Assembly: GCA_022828595.1 (NCBI GenBank)
Contig: JAKGHH010000002.1
Coordinates: forward strand, 85,962,076 to 86,026,075
Length of the DNA stretch: 64,000 bases
Direction of reading: 5' to 3'
DNA from: Nelumbo lutea
Taxonomy: Eukaryota > Streptophyta > Magnoliopsida > Proteales > Nelumbonaceae
The position numbers and the translations under genes were made by a program. This document shows positions 12,390 to 22,452 of the stretch, in pieces. The notes beneath the pieces are model-generated. The model was not told where the DNA came from. It ran no database searches and was given only the letters and a program-made list of their open reading frames with translations. How positions within the stretch are numbered: the stretch's first letter is position 1; every line of letters begins with the position of its first letter.

Positions 12390-13180
12390 TGAAGGGAAGG
12401 GAGATCCATTGAATGGATGGCCAAACCATGCAGGAAGTGAGGGATATACCTGATACGTATATCCCTAATTTAGAAAACTGCATTTTTAAGGGTCGTTCTT
12501 GAATCCAAAACGGGACCAAATCTGAAACCAAAAGGAAGTGAGGGATATACTTGATATGAAGTAGACGTAACTCACAACGTAGGTGTTCACGCCCAAAGAG
12601 AAAACTAAAACCCGCCTCCACTAAAGATGACACAATGTGTAGTGAAGCAGGATCAGCAAGATGGTTCTTCAACAAGAACCTGAATTCTTCAGCAAGAATT
12701 GGGTAAGGGCTGGTGAGCACGACTTCAAATTTCTTCTTCTACCAAGAAGCAATATCAAGAACACTTCTTGATCAGATCCACAAGTGGAGATCGAACTAGA
12801 TAGGGGCGGCAATAACTAGGGAAGAATTATGCAATTTGTTGTTGTGTGTTTAATTTGAAGAATTTGCCCCCTATTTATAGCCTTCTCTAGATCAGCCTCC
12901 TAATCTAATTAGGAGAGAGTTTCCTAATCCAAATCGTATATTTGGATCTAGACTCTTAAATGGATAAGACTTATCTTATCTTTCACCTAATCCTAATCAG
13001 TTCAAAACTAAATTCGCCCCCTTTTAATTAACTAACTTAAGCCCAGTTCGAATTGGGCCTTAGGGCCATTAAGCTTATGTGCTCACTTACTCTTTAACCT
13101 ACTGCCCAGTTGGCTCTCTTTGTATGATGTGGGACCCTTACATTGATCTATGCATCAGCCACATAGGTTCAGCCCAGCCT
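12390..13180 (-). repeat. 5' LTR of Copia-2, truncated
   Basis: It matches the other copia LTRs from TGAAGGG up to 'cagcccagcct' at 13180, where similarity ends abruptly. About 1.1 kb of U3, including the outer edge, is missing. A short internal duplication of the 'gagggatatac' segment lies near 12436-12550. Confidence 0.83.
12871..12880 (-). promoter_or_regulatory. TATA box of the Copia-2 5' LTR
   Basis: On the minus strand it reads CTATAAATAG, followed by GGGGGC. It lies about 480 bases upstream of the LTR/primer-site edge, a plausible U3/R promoter position. Similar boxes occur in the LTRs at 48547-48554 and near 52096. Confidence 0.55.
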
Positions 13181-13325
13181 ATGTAGGTGGTGACATGGTT
13201 GCGGCCTTAGCTAGGGTATTTTTCAACTATTCAAAAACCCTCAAGTGCTCTTCGTATCATTTGAATTCCAGACTTTTTGACTAACTTCATCAACGAAGTC
13301 GCCACATGTTCAAAGCCGGATGAAT
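13181..13325. other. Unassigned 145-bp stretch between Copia-2 and Athila-A
   Basis: It matches neither the copia LTR to its left nor any part of the Athila copies in this window that I can see. No coding potential is visible. It may be a leftover of another element or original host DNA. Confidence 0.4.
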
Positions 13326-14752
13326 TGATAACTCTACATTTTGATGCCTTAAGGGCATCATTTTAGGGGTATTTTCGGCCTTAGAATAGTCAAAGTATGC
13401 CCTTTTCTCAGTTAATTTCAATGTTGTGACCTATGAGGGTCTCTGTGCAAATTCTGTGAAAAACTGGGGAAGTTACATGGCTGAAATGTAGTTTTTGGGA
13501 AGCTGGTGTGAAGTCCAGCTGAGAGAGAGGGTGTTTATGTGAAAAACTAAGAATAAGAGGGCGCCTCCTATCTGTTAAACCTAGTTTGGCGCCCCTCCTA
13601 CTGTATTAGCATGCTCCCCTCTCCTTAGCAAACCCTAGGGAGCCTTTTAACCTATTCTTTTAATCCTTAGCAAACCCTAGTTGCCCCCAGCTGTTTAATC
13701 TCCACCCTCCACTTCTTCTAATCTCCACCACTCATTCTAGGGCACTCTTTTTGTAGCTTTTAAACCCTAGGGCGCCACCTAACTGCTAATCCTCACCATT
13801 CAGCCCCTAACCACTAGATCTCATCCCTCCATTCCATCTTCAATCTCAGCCATCCACTCTAGGGTGCCACCCACCTCTTTTAATCTCCACCTTTCAGCCC
13901 TAGGCACCTCAATCTCCACCATCTATATCTAGGCCCCCAAATCTCAGCCCTAATATTGGGCGCCCTCTCCTTCTACTCTCAGTCTTAGGATCACCCCAAA
14001 ACCATCATAACCCTCCATTAGAAACCCTAGGGCGCCCATATCTTTGCTAAAACCCAGTTACCACCCCCTCTTCTCTATAAAAAGGACCCAAGAGCTCCTA
14101 AGAAAAGGTTGGATTCTACCCCTAGGTAAGACAGATGGCTGATCTTGGGAAGTTCAAGGGTAGAGGAAGAGGAGAACGCCCAGGCAAGAGGAGGGGTTCC
14201 TACTTGCAGTTCGCCAACACCACTACTGCCACCTCTGGATTCGGATCCCAACCATTAGTCTTAGATTTAATTTTAGTTCTTTCAATTCCAGTTTCATTAT
14301 TTCCTTTCTACAATTTATTTTCATTATGTTTGATCTTCGTTTTCTTTTCTGTAGATCTGGAATTTGGCCAGGTAAGATGGAAGGCCTAGCTCTAGAAGTT
14401 TGAGGGTCGAAGGAGAAATCCGGAGACTACTACCACTGATCAGATTACAAATTTTTTATTTTTTTTCCTTCACTTATATTATTTTTGTATTTATTAATTT
14501 TCTACACTTTTAATTTCTACAATGTTTGAATTCTATTTTTCTAGTTTAATTAATTAATTTTTGTATTTCTACAACTCCCACTTGTGTTCTCTTGTCCGGA
14601 TTGAGTATGTATTAATTTTTCCCTCGCTTCCTTGTGGATACGATCGATTCTCACCCTTTTACTGCATTTTTAATTGTTTGAGAATTGGAAAAATTTTATA
14701 AATATTAAACTGGTGTTCCGAATTGCTTAACGACACGCTTTCGGACACACCA
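13326..14752 (+). repeat. 5' LTR of Athila-A
   Basis: It begins TGATAACTC and ends 'ggacacacca', just before the primer site. The 1,427-bp LTR matches the reverse complements of 25627-27005 and 34589-35941 along its length. In the R/U5 part a segment of about 220 bp is present twice (around 14135-14240 and 14365-14450), as in the other LTRs of the family. The 84-residue ORF at 14135 lies in this part and is not conserved. Confidence 0.88.
14076..14083 (+). promoter_or_regulatory. TATA box of Athila-A LTR
   Basis: TATAAAAA within 'ctctataaaaagg' is conserved at the matching position in the other two complete LTRs (minus strand, 26337-26344 and 35278-35285). It lies about 670 bases before the LTR end, consistent with the U3/R border. 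Confidence 0.7.
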
Positions 14753-14758
14753 AGTTTT

Positions 14759-14776
14759 TGGAGTCGTTGCCAGGGA
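14759..14776 (+). other. Primer binding site of Athila-A
   Basis: It reads TGGAGTCGTTGCCAGGGA, close to the tRNA-Asp-type Athila primer site TGGCGCCGTTGCCGGGGA. It lies six bases after the LTR end. The minus-strand copies keep better versions at 25603-25620 and 34565-34582. Confidence 0.82.
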
Positions 14777-16705
14777 AGCACGGAGAAAAATTCTTATTTG
14801 CTTTGTCCGGATCTGTTTCATTATTTTTTTATTTTTGTTTTATTACTTGATCCATTATCTTAGTCTAATTCTTGTTTCTCTTTCATTCAGTAGGATGAAA
14901 TAGCGAAAGGTGGGGTACCAAAGCGTTGCAGGACTACGGGAGAGAAGAGAAGAGAACAGATGAGAAATTGCATTACGTTTCAGGTGTAGTCATCCCATTT
15001 TATTTTTAATTTTTTTATTTTTATTTTCAAACTCATTTTTTAGGTTGAATAATGATTTTTGAATTTTTAATTTTTTTTTTAGATCTGATTTATTTTTTTA
15101 GTATTATTTCTCTTCCGTTTTGTTTCTAGATCTATTTTTCTTTCTTTATTTTAATATCTTATTCGAATTTTTGTCTTATCAGTTTGTCTTTTTCTTTTGA
15201 TTCAAAAAAAATGAAAAATTTTGTTTATTTTATTTTATTTTATTTATTACTGCATAATTTTCTTTTGTTTATTTTATTTTCGATTTATTTTTTAGAGTAG
15301 CAATTTTCTTGTTAGAATTTATTTTGGTAGATTTTAATCTTTCTAGCATAATTAATTTCTTTTATTTTCTATTTGTTATAATTATTTGTTTCCTTATTTA
15401 ATTATTTTTTAGTTATTTAATTGAATAATTAATCGTTAAATAGGAAATTGTTTAAATTTTCGAATTTGAGCTTAAATTTCCAATCTGAATTTAAATTTAA
15501 ATTTAAATTTGAATCTGAATTTGAATTTGAATTGAATTTCAAATTTCGAAATTTAAATTTCAAATTTCAAATTTAAAAAAAATTAAAAAATATAAATAAA
15601 ATAATAAATCAAAAAAGAAAATAAAATAATTAATTAATATTTTAAAAGTTTTGCATTTGCATCCCAACATTTAGGGTTTCATATTCTAGAGCATGCATCA
15701 TATAGGTTTATTTAATTGCTAAATTATCATTGCTAGTTGTGAATGTGTTAGGTTTTCTTCTTTTAATATTTTAATTATTCCTTTCGCTTAATTAGTTTGT
15801 TTTATTCTTTTATGTTATATTGCTGAATTGCATTATAGAAATAATTGTTCATGCATTGTAATTTGTTGCATTCATTTTGTTTGATTGATTTTGTTTTGTT
15901 AATCCATTTAAGAGAACCCAACTTAAATAAGATAAGGTGGAGATTTCATCACCCTTCCTTGGCCCACAAATCACCACCCTTCACATTCGATTCACCCTAG
16001 CCTAATTTAAAAATTGGATAGCAAGATCCTTTAGGGAGCCTCACATTTGGTTCAAAGATGTCTTGAATTTTGGGGAAGCTTGTGATTACTTTCCATAATC
16101 GGCGGTTGGTGTCTAAGAAAAGTGGTTAAATGACTATGCCAACGTGGGTTTTGTGGTTACTTAATTAGGTCCTTGTGAGAGCAAGGGGAGCCTCCCTCAT
16201 CCCCACCTCTTACTTGGCTAACCATAGAAAGTGGTGTAATTCCAAGTGAACCTAAAAGGATTCACATTGGTTGAACCACCAGTTTAGGAAACCCTAGATC
16301 AGCCCATAGGTCGTGTGTGTGAACTGCTTGCATTTTTTAATTTTAAAAATTCAAATTTGAATTTAAATTTCAAAATCTAAATTTGAATTTAAATTTTAAA
16401 TTAAAAAAAAAGAGAGAAAAAAATTTAAATTCAAATTTTAGGAATTTAAGTTTCAAAATCTAAATTTGAATTCAAATTTCAAAAATTTAAATTTCAAATT
16501 TTAAATGAAAAAAAAAACAAAAAATAAAAAGAACGAAAAAATGAAAAATTTAAAAATTCAAATTTGAGTTTAAGTTTTAGAATTTAAATTTCAAAATTTA
16601 AATTTCAAAATCTAAATTTGAAATTTAATTTAAAATTTTAAATTTCAAATTTCAAAAAAAAAGAAAGAAAAGAAGAAAAATGGGGTTAAAACAAAATAAG
16701 ATAAA
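14777..16705 (+). other. Athila-A leader with AAATTT-type arrays
   Basis: About 1.9 kb without a gene lies between the primer site and the gag remnant. Two parts (about 15430-15650 and 16330-16680) consist almost only of short permutations of AAATTT, AATTTG and AAATTC. Between them is a normal-complexity block (15900-16320) that is strongly conserved in copies B and C, including 'catcatataggtttattta' and 'tagggtttcatattctaga'. Confidence 0.75.
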
Positions 16706-17835
16706 ATGAATTCAATGGCTAGAGTTTGTGGAATGAGAAATTGCTTTCAACCTGAACCACACATAGATTGGAACCATGTGTCAAGACAACTGGACAAGAT
16801 TAGTGGGATGGCCCACAAAATTGACCAAGTCCTTGCATATCGTCAACAAAGTGGCCCATACCCAACCTTGTCATCCTATCCATCATGTTCCATCTGTGAA
16901 AGCCCGACCCATCATGTTAGCCAGTGCCCTGCGGTGGGCCCATGTCAACCAGTCATTCCAGACCAAGTACATGCAGCCAATAGATTTTTCCAACCCAATG
17001 CTAACCCATTCTTTCACTCATATAACCCTAGGTGGGAAAATCAACCCAACTTCACTTACAAGGCCCAAGTCCAAGAAACCCCCCTACCAGGTGTGCACTC
17101 CCAATGGTCTGAAGCCCAGACTCATTGGAGGTACAATGATTACCCTGGGACTCAACCAGCTCAACCATGTCAAACCTACACATAGTCCCAACAGTATCAT
17201 CATCCATTTAACTCCATGGCCCAGTAATTTTAGAGGTCACAAGTATAGAACCAATTCTAGCAGATGTACCCTAGGAATCAACTGGCTCAAGCTTATCAAG
17301 CTCACCCACAACCTCCTTAAGCCCGTATAGTTGATGACCAATTCATGCAGCTTCAGCAGCTAATCATCAATCAACAGCAGTCTATCGATAGATTAGAAAG
17401 ACAAATAGGACAGCTAACCAAAGCCAAGAAGAGGAGAGAAGTAGGGCAACTACCAAGTCAACCGGTTGTGAATCCTAGATATCAGATGCTAGGTTTTCCT
17501 CCACAAAAAATTCAACCCTCCTAAGAACCCTCAGCCTAAAAGTACCAAGGCTATTACAACCTTAAGGATTGGGAGGATTTTAGAGGACCCGTGTGAGAAA
17601 AAGAGAGTTAGTGAAAATGAGCAAGAAGACCCTAAGTTAGGGGGAGAAGAAGAAAGAAAGGAAACTTTAGAAGATGAGCCTTTAGTGAACCAACAAGTGG
17701 TCCCCTTTCTCACAGCTGAAAAAAGAAAGAGACTCGTAATGAGGAGAGCAGAGAAGTCCATATTAACTTCCCTCTCCTCGATGCGATCCAACATATCCCA
17801 GCCTATGCCAAGTTCTTGAAAAAACTGTGTACTTA
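16706..17835 (+). pseudogene. Athila-A gag C-terminal half with CCHC zinc knuckle
   Basis: From the ATG at 16706 (MNSMARVCGMRNC) the frame holds for 159 codons. It contains a perfect C-X2-C-X4-H-X4-C knuckle (Cys61, Cys64, His69, Cys74), which binds the packaged RNA in gag proteins. A Pro/Gln/Asn-rich tail follows, then after frameshifts a block QLQQLIINQQQSIDRLERQ that looks like a short coiled coil, and an acidic/basic stretch up to the protease. The N-terminal capsid half of gag is absent here and in copies B and C, and the AT-rich leader directly precedes this ATG in all three. Confidence 0.8.
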
Positions 17836-17836
17836 A

Positions 17837-18440
17837 ATGATGGAGCCACGATCGGCCCCACAAAAAGTGATGCTCTCGGAAGATGTTAGTATGGCTCTCC
17901 TAAACCAACTTCCCCAGAAAATGAAAGACCTTAGTGCTTCTTTCATAAGTTGTGCCATCTCTAAAATCACCTTCGATCAGGCTCTGTTGGATCTTAGGGC
18001 CAGTATAAATCTGCTTTCATCCATTTATGACAGGTTCAGGATTGGTGAGTTAAAACCTACCCCGGTAATTCTGTAACTCGTTGATTGGTCAGTCAAGACT
18101 CCTCAAAGTGTTATTGAAGACATCATTGTCAAGGTAGAGGGTTGTCACTTCCCAATGGATTTTATCATCCTAGACATGACCCCAACCAAGGAATTGAACC
18201 ATATCCCGATAATCTTAAGATGTTTATTTCTAGCAATGGCTAATACAAACTGTAAATTGTGAGAAATGGACATTTCATTAGGGGAGCAGAAAGTCCAGTT
18301 AAACGTTTTTAGTGCCTATAAGTATCCAAACCTAGGGGAAGATGAGTGCAAGGTGGATATAGTGGATGATCTTTTAGATGCCTTGCCTACCCCTTGGTTA
18401 GTTCAATGTAAACCCTTTCTCATGTTCTCCATATATGAGG
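17837..18440 (+). pseudogene. Athila-A protease remnant
   Basis: The frame MMEPRSAPQKVML... contains the retroviral-type aspartic protease motif as ALLDLRASINLL, where the usual DLGAS has Gly changed to Arg. IIEDIIVKVEGC-like and FIILDMT blocks follow, then IILRCLFLA in place of the usual ILGRPFLA. Stops near 18076 and 18260 break it. Continuation (MDISLGEQKVQLNVF, DDLLDALPTPW) is followed by the join to Copia-3. No RT or integrase follows. Confidence 0.82.
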
Positions 18441-18449
18441 AACTTGTTA

Positions 18450-18815
18450 TTCTGTTTAATAGTAATCACATTACTAAACTAAATATAATTCCATGCACAA
18501 TTTTGAAACAGAAATCAAATTTCTTCCAAGTGTTGTACATAAAGACAATCTTTCAGTACAATGATTCCTTCTCTGAAAACTAGTTCTACAGTTACTATAG
18601 TTGTAGTTACAACTATTCCAAAAGTCCCCAAGTAGAGCATTACTTCTCTGTCGCTCAATCTTCTGCTTGTCTTGAACCCCCGCAATGTGTTACATGCATG
18701 AGTTGAAGCCCTGGAGTCAATACACCAGGAAGCAGAAGTGACCAACAAATTGGTCTTTATGATAAAAGATTTGAAATTACCTTGCTTCTTAGTCTCCAAA
18801 TATTGAGGAAAATTC
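18450..18815 (-). pseudogene. Copia-3 protease remnant
   Basis: On the minus strand it shows the copia protease block WCIDSRASTHACNTL followed by GTVELVF- and VLKDCLYV-like segments. The catalytic DSGA is DSRA, as in Copia-2 and Copia-4. The first part of the gag-pre-integrase segment is missing at the join at 18440. Confidence 0.83.
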
Positions 18816-19534
18816 CTCTTCCAGTGGTCGGTCTGCTTGCAAAAGTGACAGGCATCAGATGTCTTGTCCTTCTTTTGCCTTTAAGGCTTCCTAACCTTTT
18901 TCTGTGGCTTTTTCTTTGCCCTCCTTTTATTCTTACCTGAATTGCCACTTTCAACAAGCATGGCTATTGGTTTGTCCTTCTTTATCAGTTCTTTAGCCCT
19001 CTGCAACATATTGTTGAGTTCTTGAAGGCTAATATTTAGCTTATTCATATTGTAGTTCATGACAAACTGATTGAAGGAGGGAGGCAAAGAGTTTAGGATG
19101 GCATTAACCTTGGTGACATGATCTAGCCTTGACCCGAGTGCCTCCAATTCATTAATGTAACCCATCATCTTAAGGCAATGGTCATGAACCATTTGAGACC
19201 TTTTGCCGAGTAGAACAATTCTGCTCTTCATACATGGTCCTTAGACTATCCAGGATATCCTTGGACACTTCGATCTAATCGAATTATCTCTGTATTAGAT
19301 TGTCGAGAGAGGCTATGATGTAGCACCAGACAAGAGAGTTATTCTCTTTCCATTCTTGAAACTCTTTCCTACGTGCCTTAGAAGTCCTATCACCTAGACG
19401 ATCCGAAGTCGGGTTCTTAGCAAGTCCAATTTTTTGGATGTTAATACTAGCATAAGGTTACGGAACCAGTCAGCATAGTTTGGGCCCTTAAGCTTATTAT
19501 CGTCCAACAACTTGGTGAATTGTCTGTTTGCCAT
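18816..19534 (-). pseudogene. Copia-3 gag remnant
   Basis: The gag start is the ATG at 19532-19534 (MANRQFTKLLDDNKLKGPN). A frameshifted middle follows, then the open stretch 18881-19231 with HDHCLKMMGYINELEALGSR, NAILNSLPPSFNQF and MNYNMNKLNISLQEL, characteristic of the UBN2-type copia gag. A basic lysine-rich tail precedes the zinc knuckle CHFCKQTDHWKRNF, in which the last cysteine is changed to Phe. Several frameshifts disable it. Confidence 0.85.
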
Positions 19535-20700
19535 TTCTGATAAAAGGCAAGGTAGATTATTAGTCCACAACATAAAATGATTCATGTTTACTACATAGAG
19601 ATGGCTTTTAATCTATGTTCCATTTCCATTTGTTCATCTCTGAGATTTACCTCCTATTTCAGTAACAGAGACGGCAAAGTATGTCCCTGGAAACGTGGGA
19701 AATCACATACCATGCATGGAGCCAACTGTTTCAGCTGCATAACCCCACCACCTTCTATGAAGGATCATATCCACTCATTTTATGAGCTTTCCCTTTGGCC
19801 TTTGTCAGATAAGGTTCATTGCCATTTTAGGTTAAACATTTATGTCCAGTAAGTGCTTACCCATCATATTCATGAACGCCAAGGTACTGTGAAAGAGTCT
19901 TCCATTTTAGGATAGGCCCCTCCCACATCGGTCTATGACGCCCCTATCATCTTATGAAACAATCCAATAGTCCTAACATCAAATGGATAGCCCAAATTTA
20001 TGGTGCATCTCCTCATTACTAAATGACCCATCTTCATGCTAATGATGGAAGGCCTTTAGAGAGTTCATTATATGAAGCTCCCTATCACATTTACTTATAT
20101 TTTGCTGGAAGGAACGAATAATTATGCCCTAGTTCTTATTTAGGTCAAACCAAAGTGGCTCCCACCGACTTTCTTAAAGTCAGATTCAGATGGGCCCTAA
20201 ATGGCTAGGGTTCTGCACGGTTTCTCTCAAGGAGGAAGCTGATGTATGGCCCATCAAGAAGGGAGATCATCCAATGATCTTATGGACACTATGGCAATGA
20301 TGTGCATTTAGCCATGGAGTGCGAAAGAGCCACTATCGAATAACATGGTCTAAGTACTTATGGTCCATGTACGTAGTACATCACACATCATACATCACGT
20401 GCATGAAAAATAACACAATTGATCCAATCAATCATCTGTAAAACCCTAAATTATGTAGGTTAAATTAGTATCAGCCCATTAAAGCCCATAACATTATCAT
20501 ATAATATTACCTAGGTATATGGGCTGAATTGCGAAAGCTAGTTTGACTCATATAGCATTTATGCTAAATTAGGGCTGATGCAGATTTAACTTAATTAAAC
20601 TGTGGATTTATAGGTAGGGCCAAATTACATTTTGCAATGGGCCATCAAACCCTTGGTCCATAATAAAAAATTTAGGGCTGAGAATGGTCCCTATTGAACC
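19535..20700 (-). other. Copia-3 leader, shortened
   Basis: This is collinear with the first 1.17 kb of the other copia leaders (block 'aagtggctcccaccgactt' at 20153, 'ttacctaggtatatgggctg' at 20507). It ends abruptly at about 20700 where LTR sequence begins, so about 600 bases including the primer site are deleted. Confidence 0.78.
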
Positions 20701-20705
20701 TGTAA

Positions 20706-20817
20706 TTCTTCACCAAGAATCGACTAGGGTGGTGTGAGCATGACTTCACATTGTTTCTTCACCAAGAATCGACTAGGGTGGTGTGAGCATGACTTCACAT
20801 TGTTTCTTCACCAAGAA
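20706..20817. repeat. 49-bp tandem duplication in the Copia-3 LTR
   Basis: The segment starting 'ttcttcaccaagaatcgact' occurs at 20706 and again at 20755 almost without change. A third partial copy starts at 20804. The other copia LTRs have it once. Confidence 0.9.
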
Positions 20818-21436
20818 ACAATATCAAAAATGGTTCTTGATCACTACAGGAAGTGGAGATTGAACTGGGATGGTGCCAAGAACTGAGGGAGAGCAAAGAG
20901 AACTACAGAAAATGAGTTGTGTTCCTTCTATGGAATTCACCCCCATTTATAATCCTTTCAAGATCAGCCTCCTAATCTGATTAGGAATGAGATTTCCTAA
21001 TCTAAATCTTGTATTTAGATCTGGACTCTCAAGTTGATAAGACTTATCTTATCCAACTTCTAATCTCAATCAAATTATAAACCCATAATGGCCCATTTTA
21101 ATTTAAGTCATATTGCTTACTTAACCCATTATGTGCTGGCTAGTTTGGTTCTCTTTGTATGGCGTAGCACCCTAGCATTGATCTATACATCAACCACATG
21201 GGTTCAGCCCAACCTTTGTTACAAGGCCTGGCCAAATTTACTATAGGTCACAATAAACCCCTGAGTCCATCACCATGGGCTCTTAATGGGCCCAACATTT
21301 ACACTCAATGGTCCTTGGGTCGAGCCATCTTGTGAAAACCCAAGGACTGTGGGCAGATGCAAAAGCATGTGGCCTTGGGTCGAGCCCATCAGGTATTACC
21401 CTCAATGGCCTTACACTTGACCTCTCAACCATTAAT

Positions 21437-21441
21437 GATCA
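21437..21441. other. Target-site duplication GATCA, left copy
   Basis: GATCA directly precedes the Athila complex. The same five bases follow it at 35942-35946, and the copia LTR resumes there with 'tacattgcccaacaagagaa'. Uninterrupted copia LTRs have 'aatgatcaaacactgccc' at this point. Confidence 0.9.
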
Positions 21442-22452
21442 TTGTCTATCCGAAAGCATGTCGTTAATCACTTTGAAACACCAATTTAGAGATTTATAAA
21501 TTTTTCCAATCCTCATGAAACCTTAGACGACGTAGTATGTTGTGAGCAAGGGGTCGAACACATAGGGAAGCAAGGGAAAATTTATTATTTTCTCATTCTA
21601 GACAAATAAAAAGAAAATGGAACAAAGAATTGTAGAAAATAAGAAAATAAAATATATTAATGCTGAAATTAAAGGTTTGGAATTAAACAAGACAATAATT
21701 AAAGTTCAGAAATTAAAGGAGTACTGAAATCAACAACAAAAAAAAAAAACAAAAGTGATCCAAAATTCAGATCCAGTGGCGGTAGCTGCAGATTGGTCGG
21801 ACAGCTTGCAGGAACCCCTCTTGACAAGAAAATAAAATCTAAAGGAGTGATGGAATAAAAATAACAAAAAATAAAATAAAGAAAATAAAAAGACGGTTGA
21901 TCAGATCTAGTGGCAGAAGTTGCAGATTGGTTGAACAGCTTACAAGAACCCCTCCTAACAAGAACTGGGTGTCCCCCCCTTCTACAACCCTTGAACTCCT
22001 TAAGAAACCTTAGCCTTGTGCACTGTGTGAATTGACCAACCACTTCTCTAGGGCCCCTTGGGTCCTTTTTATAGAGAACAATGGATATATCTAGAATTAT
22101 TGAGAAAGAGAGGGGTGGCAGCTGGGTTTTAGCAAAAATATGGGTGCCCTAGGTTTAGAATGAAGGGTTAGGATGGTTCTAAGGTGATTTTAAGGATGAG
22201 AAGAAAAGGAGAGGGCACCCAATATTATGTAAGGCTGAGATTTAATGGCTAAAGGCTAAATGGTGAAAATTAGAAGTTAGGTGGCTCCCTAGGGTTAGAA
22301 TGCTAAAACGAGAATGCCCTAGAATTGATGGTGGAGATTAGAAAGGATGGAAGGTGAGGATTTAGCAGTTAGGAGCGGCTAGGGTTTGTTAAGGATGAAA
22401 AGAATGAGTGGAGAGGTGCCCTAGGATTTTCTAAGGATAGGGGAGTATGCTA
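21442..22452 (-). repeat. Left (3') LTR of the Athila complex, U3 start missing
   Basis: It begins at the GATCA target site with TTGTCTATCCG, which aligns base for base with TGGTATTTCTG of the partner LTR at 34589 (TG mutated to TT). It runs collinear until 'gagtatgctaaca' near 22452, where sequence passes into the protease start of copy B. The outermost 300 or so bases of U3 are missing. Confidence 0.87.

Larger units (their letters stand above)
5947..13180 (-). mobile_element. Copia-2: Ty1/copia element, decayed, right LTR truncated
   Basis: This minus-strand element has a 3' LTR at 5947-7528, pol at 7540-9730, a gag remnant at 9860-10590, a leader to 12374, a primer site at 12375-12388 and a 5' LTR broken at about 13180. 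Integrase N-terminus, gag-pre-integrase and most of the protease are lost around a 22-bp repeat cluster (9739-9826). Many stops and frameshifts show an old insertion. The break of the 5' LTR abuts a 145-bp unassigned stretch and then the Athila-A LTR. Confidence 0.87.
13326..18440 (+). mobile_element. Athila-A: gypsy Athila-like element, 5' LTR to protease, 3' end lost
   Basis: This plus-strand element has a 5' LTR (13326-14752), a primer site resembling the tRNA-Asp type used by Athila elements (14759-14776), a 1.9-kb AT-rich leader, a gag fragment with a zinc knuckle (from 16706) and a protease (17837-18300). At about 18440 it is joined to Copia-3 in the opposite orientation, so its 3' end and second LTR are missing. 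It is homologous to copies B and C on the minus strand. Confidence 0.85.
18440..21441 (-). mobile_element. Copia-3, main part (protease to LTR); continues at 35947
   Basis: This minus-strand copia element keeps protease, gag, the leader and part of the 5' LTR. Its pol and 3' LTR are lost at the join with Athila-A (about 18440). The leader runs into LTR sequence at about 20700 without a primer site, so the leader end and LTR start are deleted. The LTR is split at 21441 by the 14.5-kb Athila complex and continues at 35947-36522, where G1 cuts it off. Confidence 0.83.
20701..21441 (-). repeat. Copia-3 LTR, first part
   Basis: It matches copia LTR sequence from the inner third to 'ccattaatgatca', ending at the target site of the Athila complex. 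The last five bases GATCA (21437-21441) are repeated at 35942-35946. Confidence 0.85.

Noticed and set aside
12361..12720. 119-codon minus-strand ORF
   Set aside because: It crosses the Copia-2 LTR/primer-site edge. Similar but shifted frames in other LTRs (6016-6303, 3156-3380) are not conserved as protein.
14135..14389. 84-codon ORF in the Athila-A LTR
   Set aside because: It lies in the R/U5 duplication. The matching frames in the other LTRs are interrupted, and no family is recognised.
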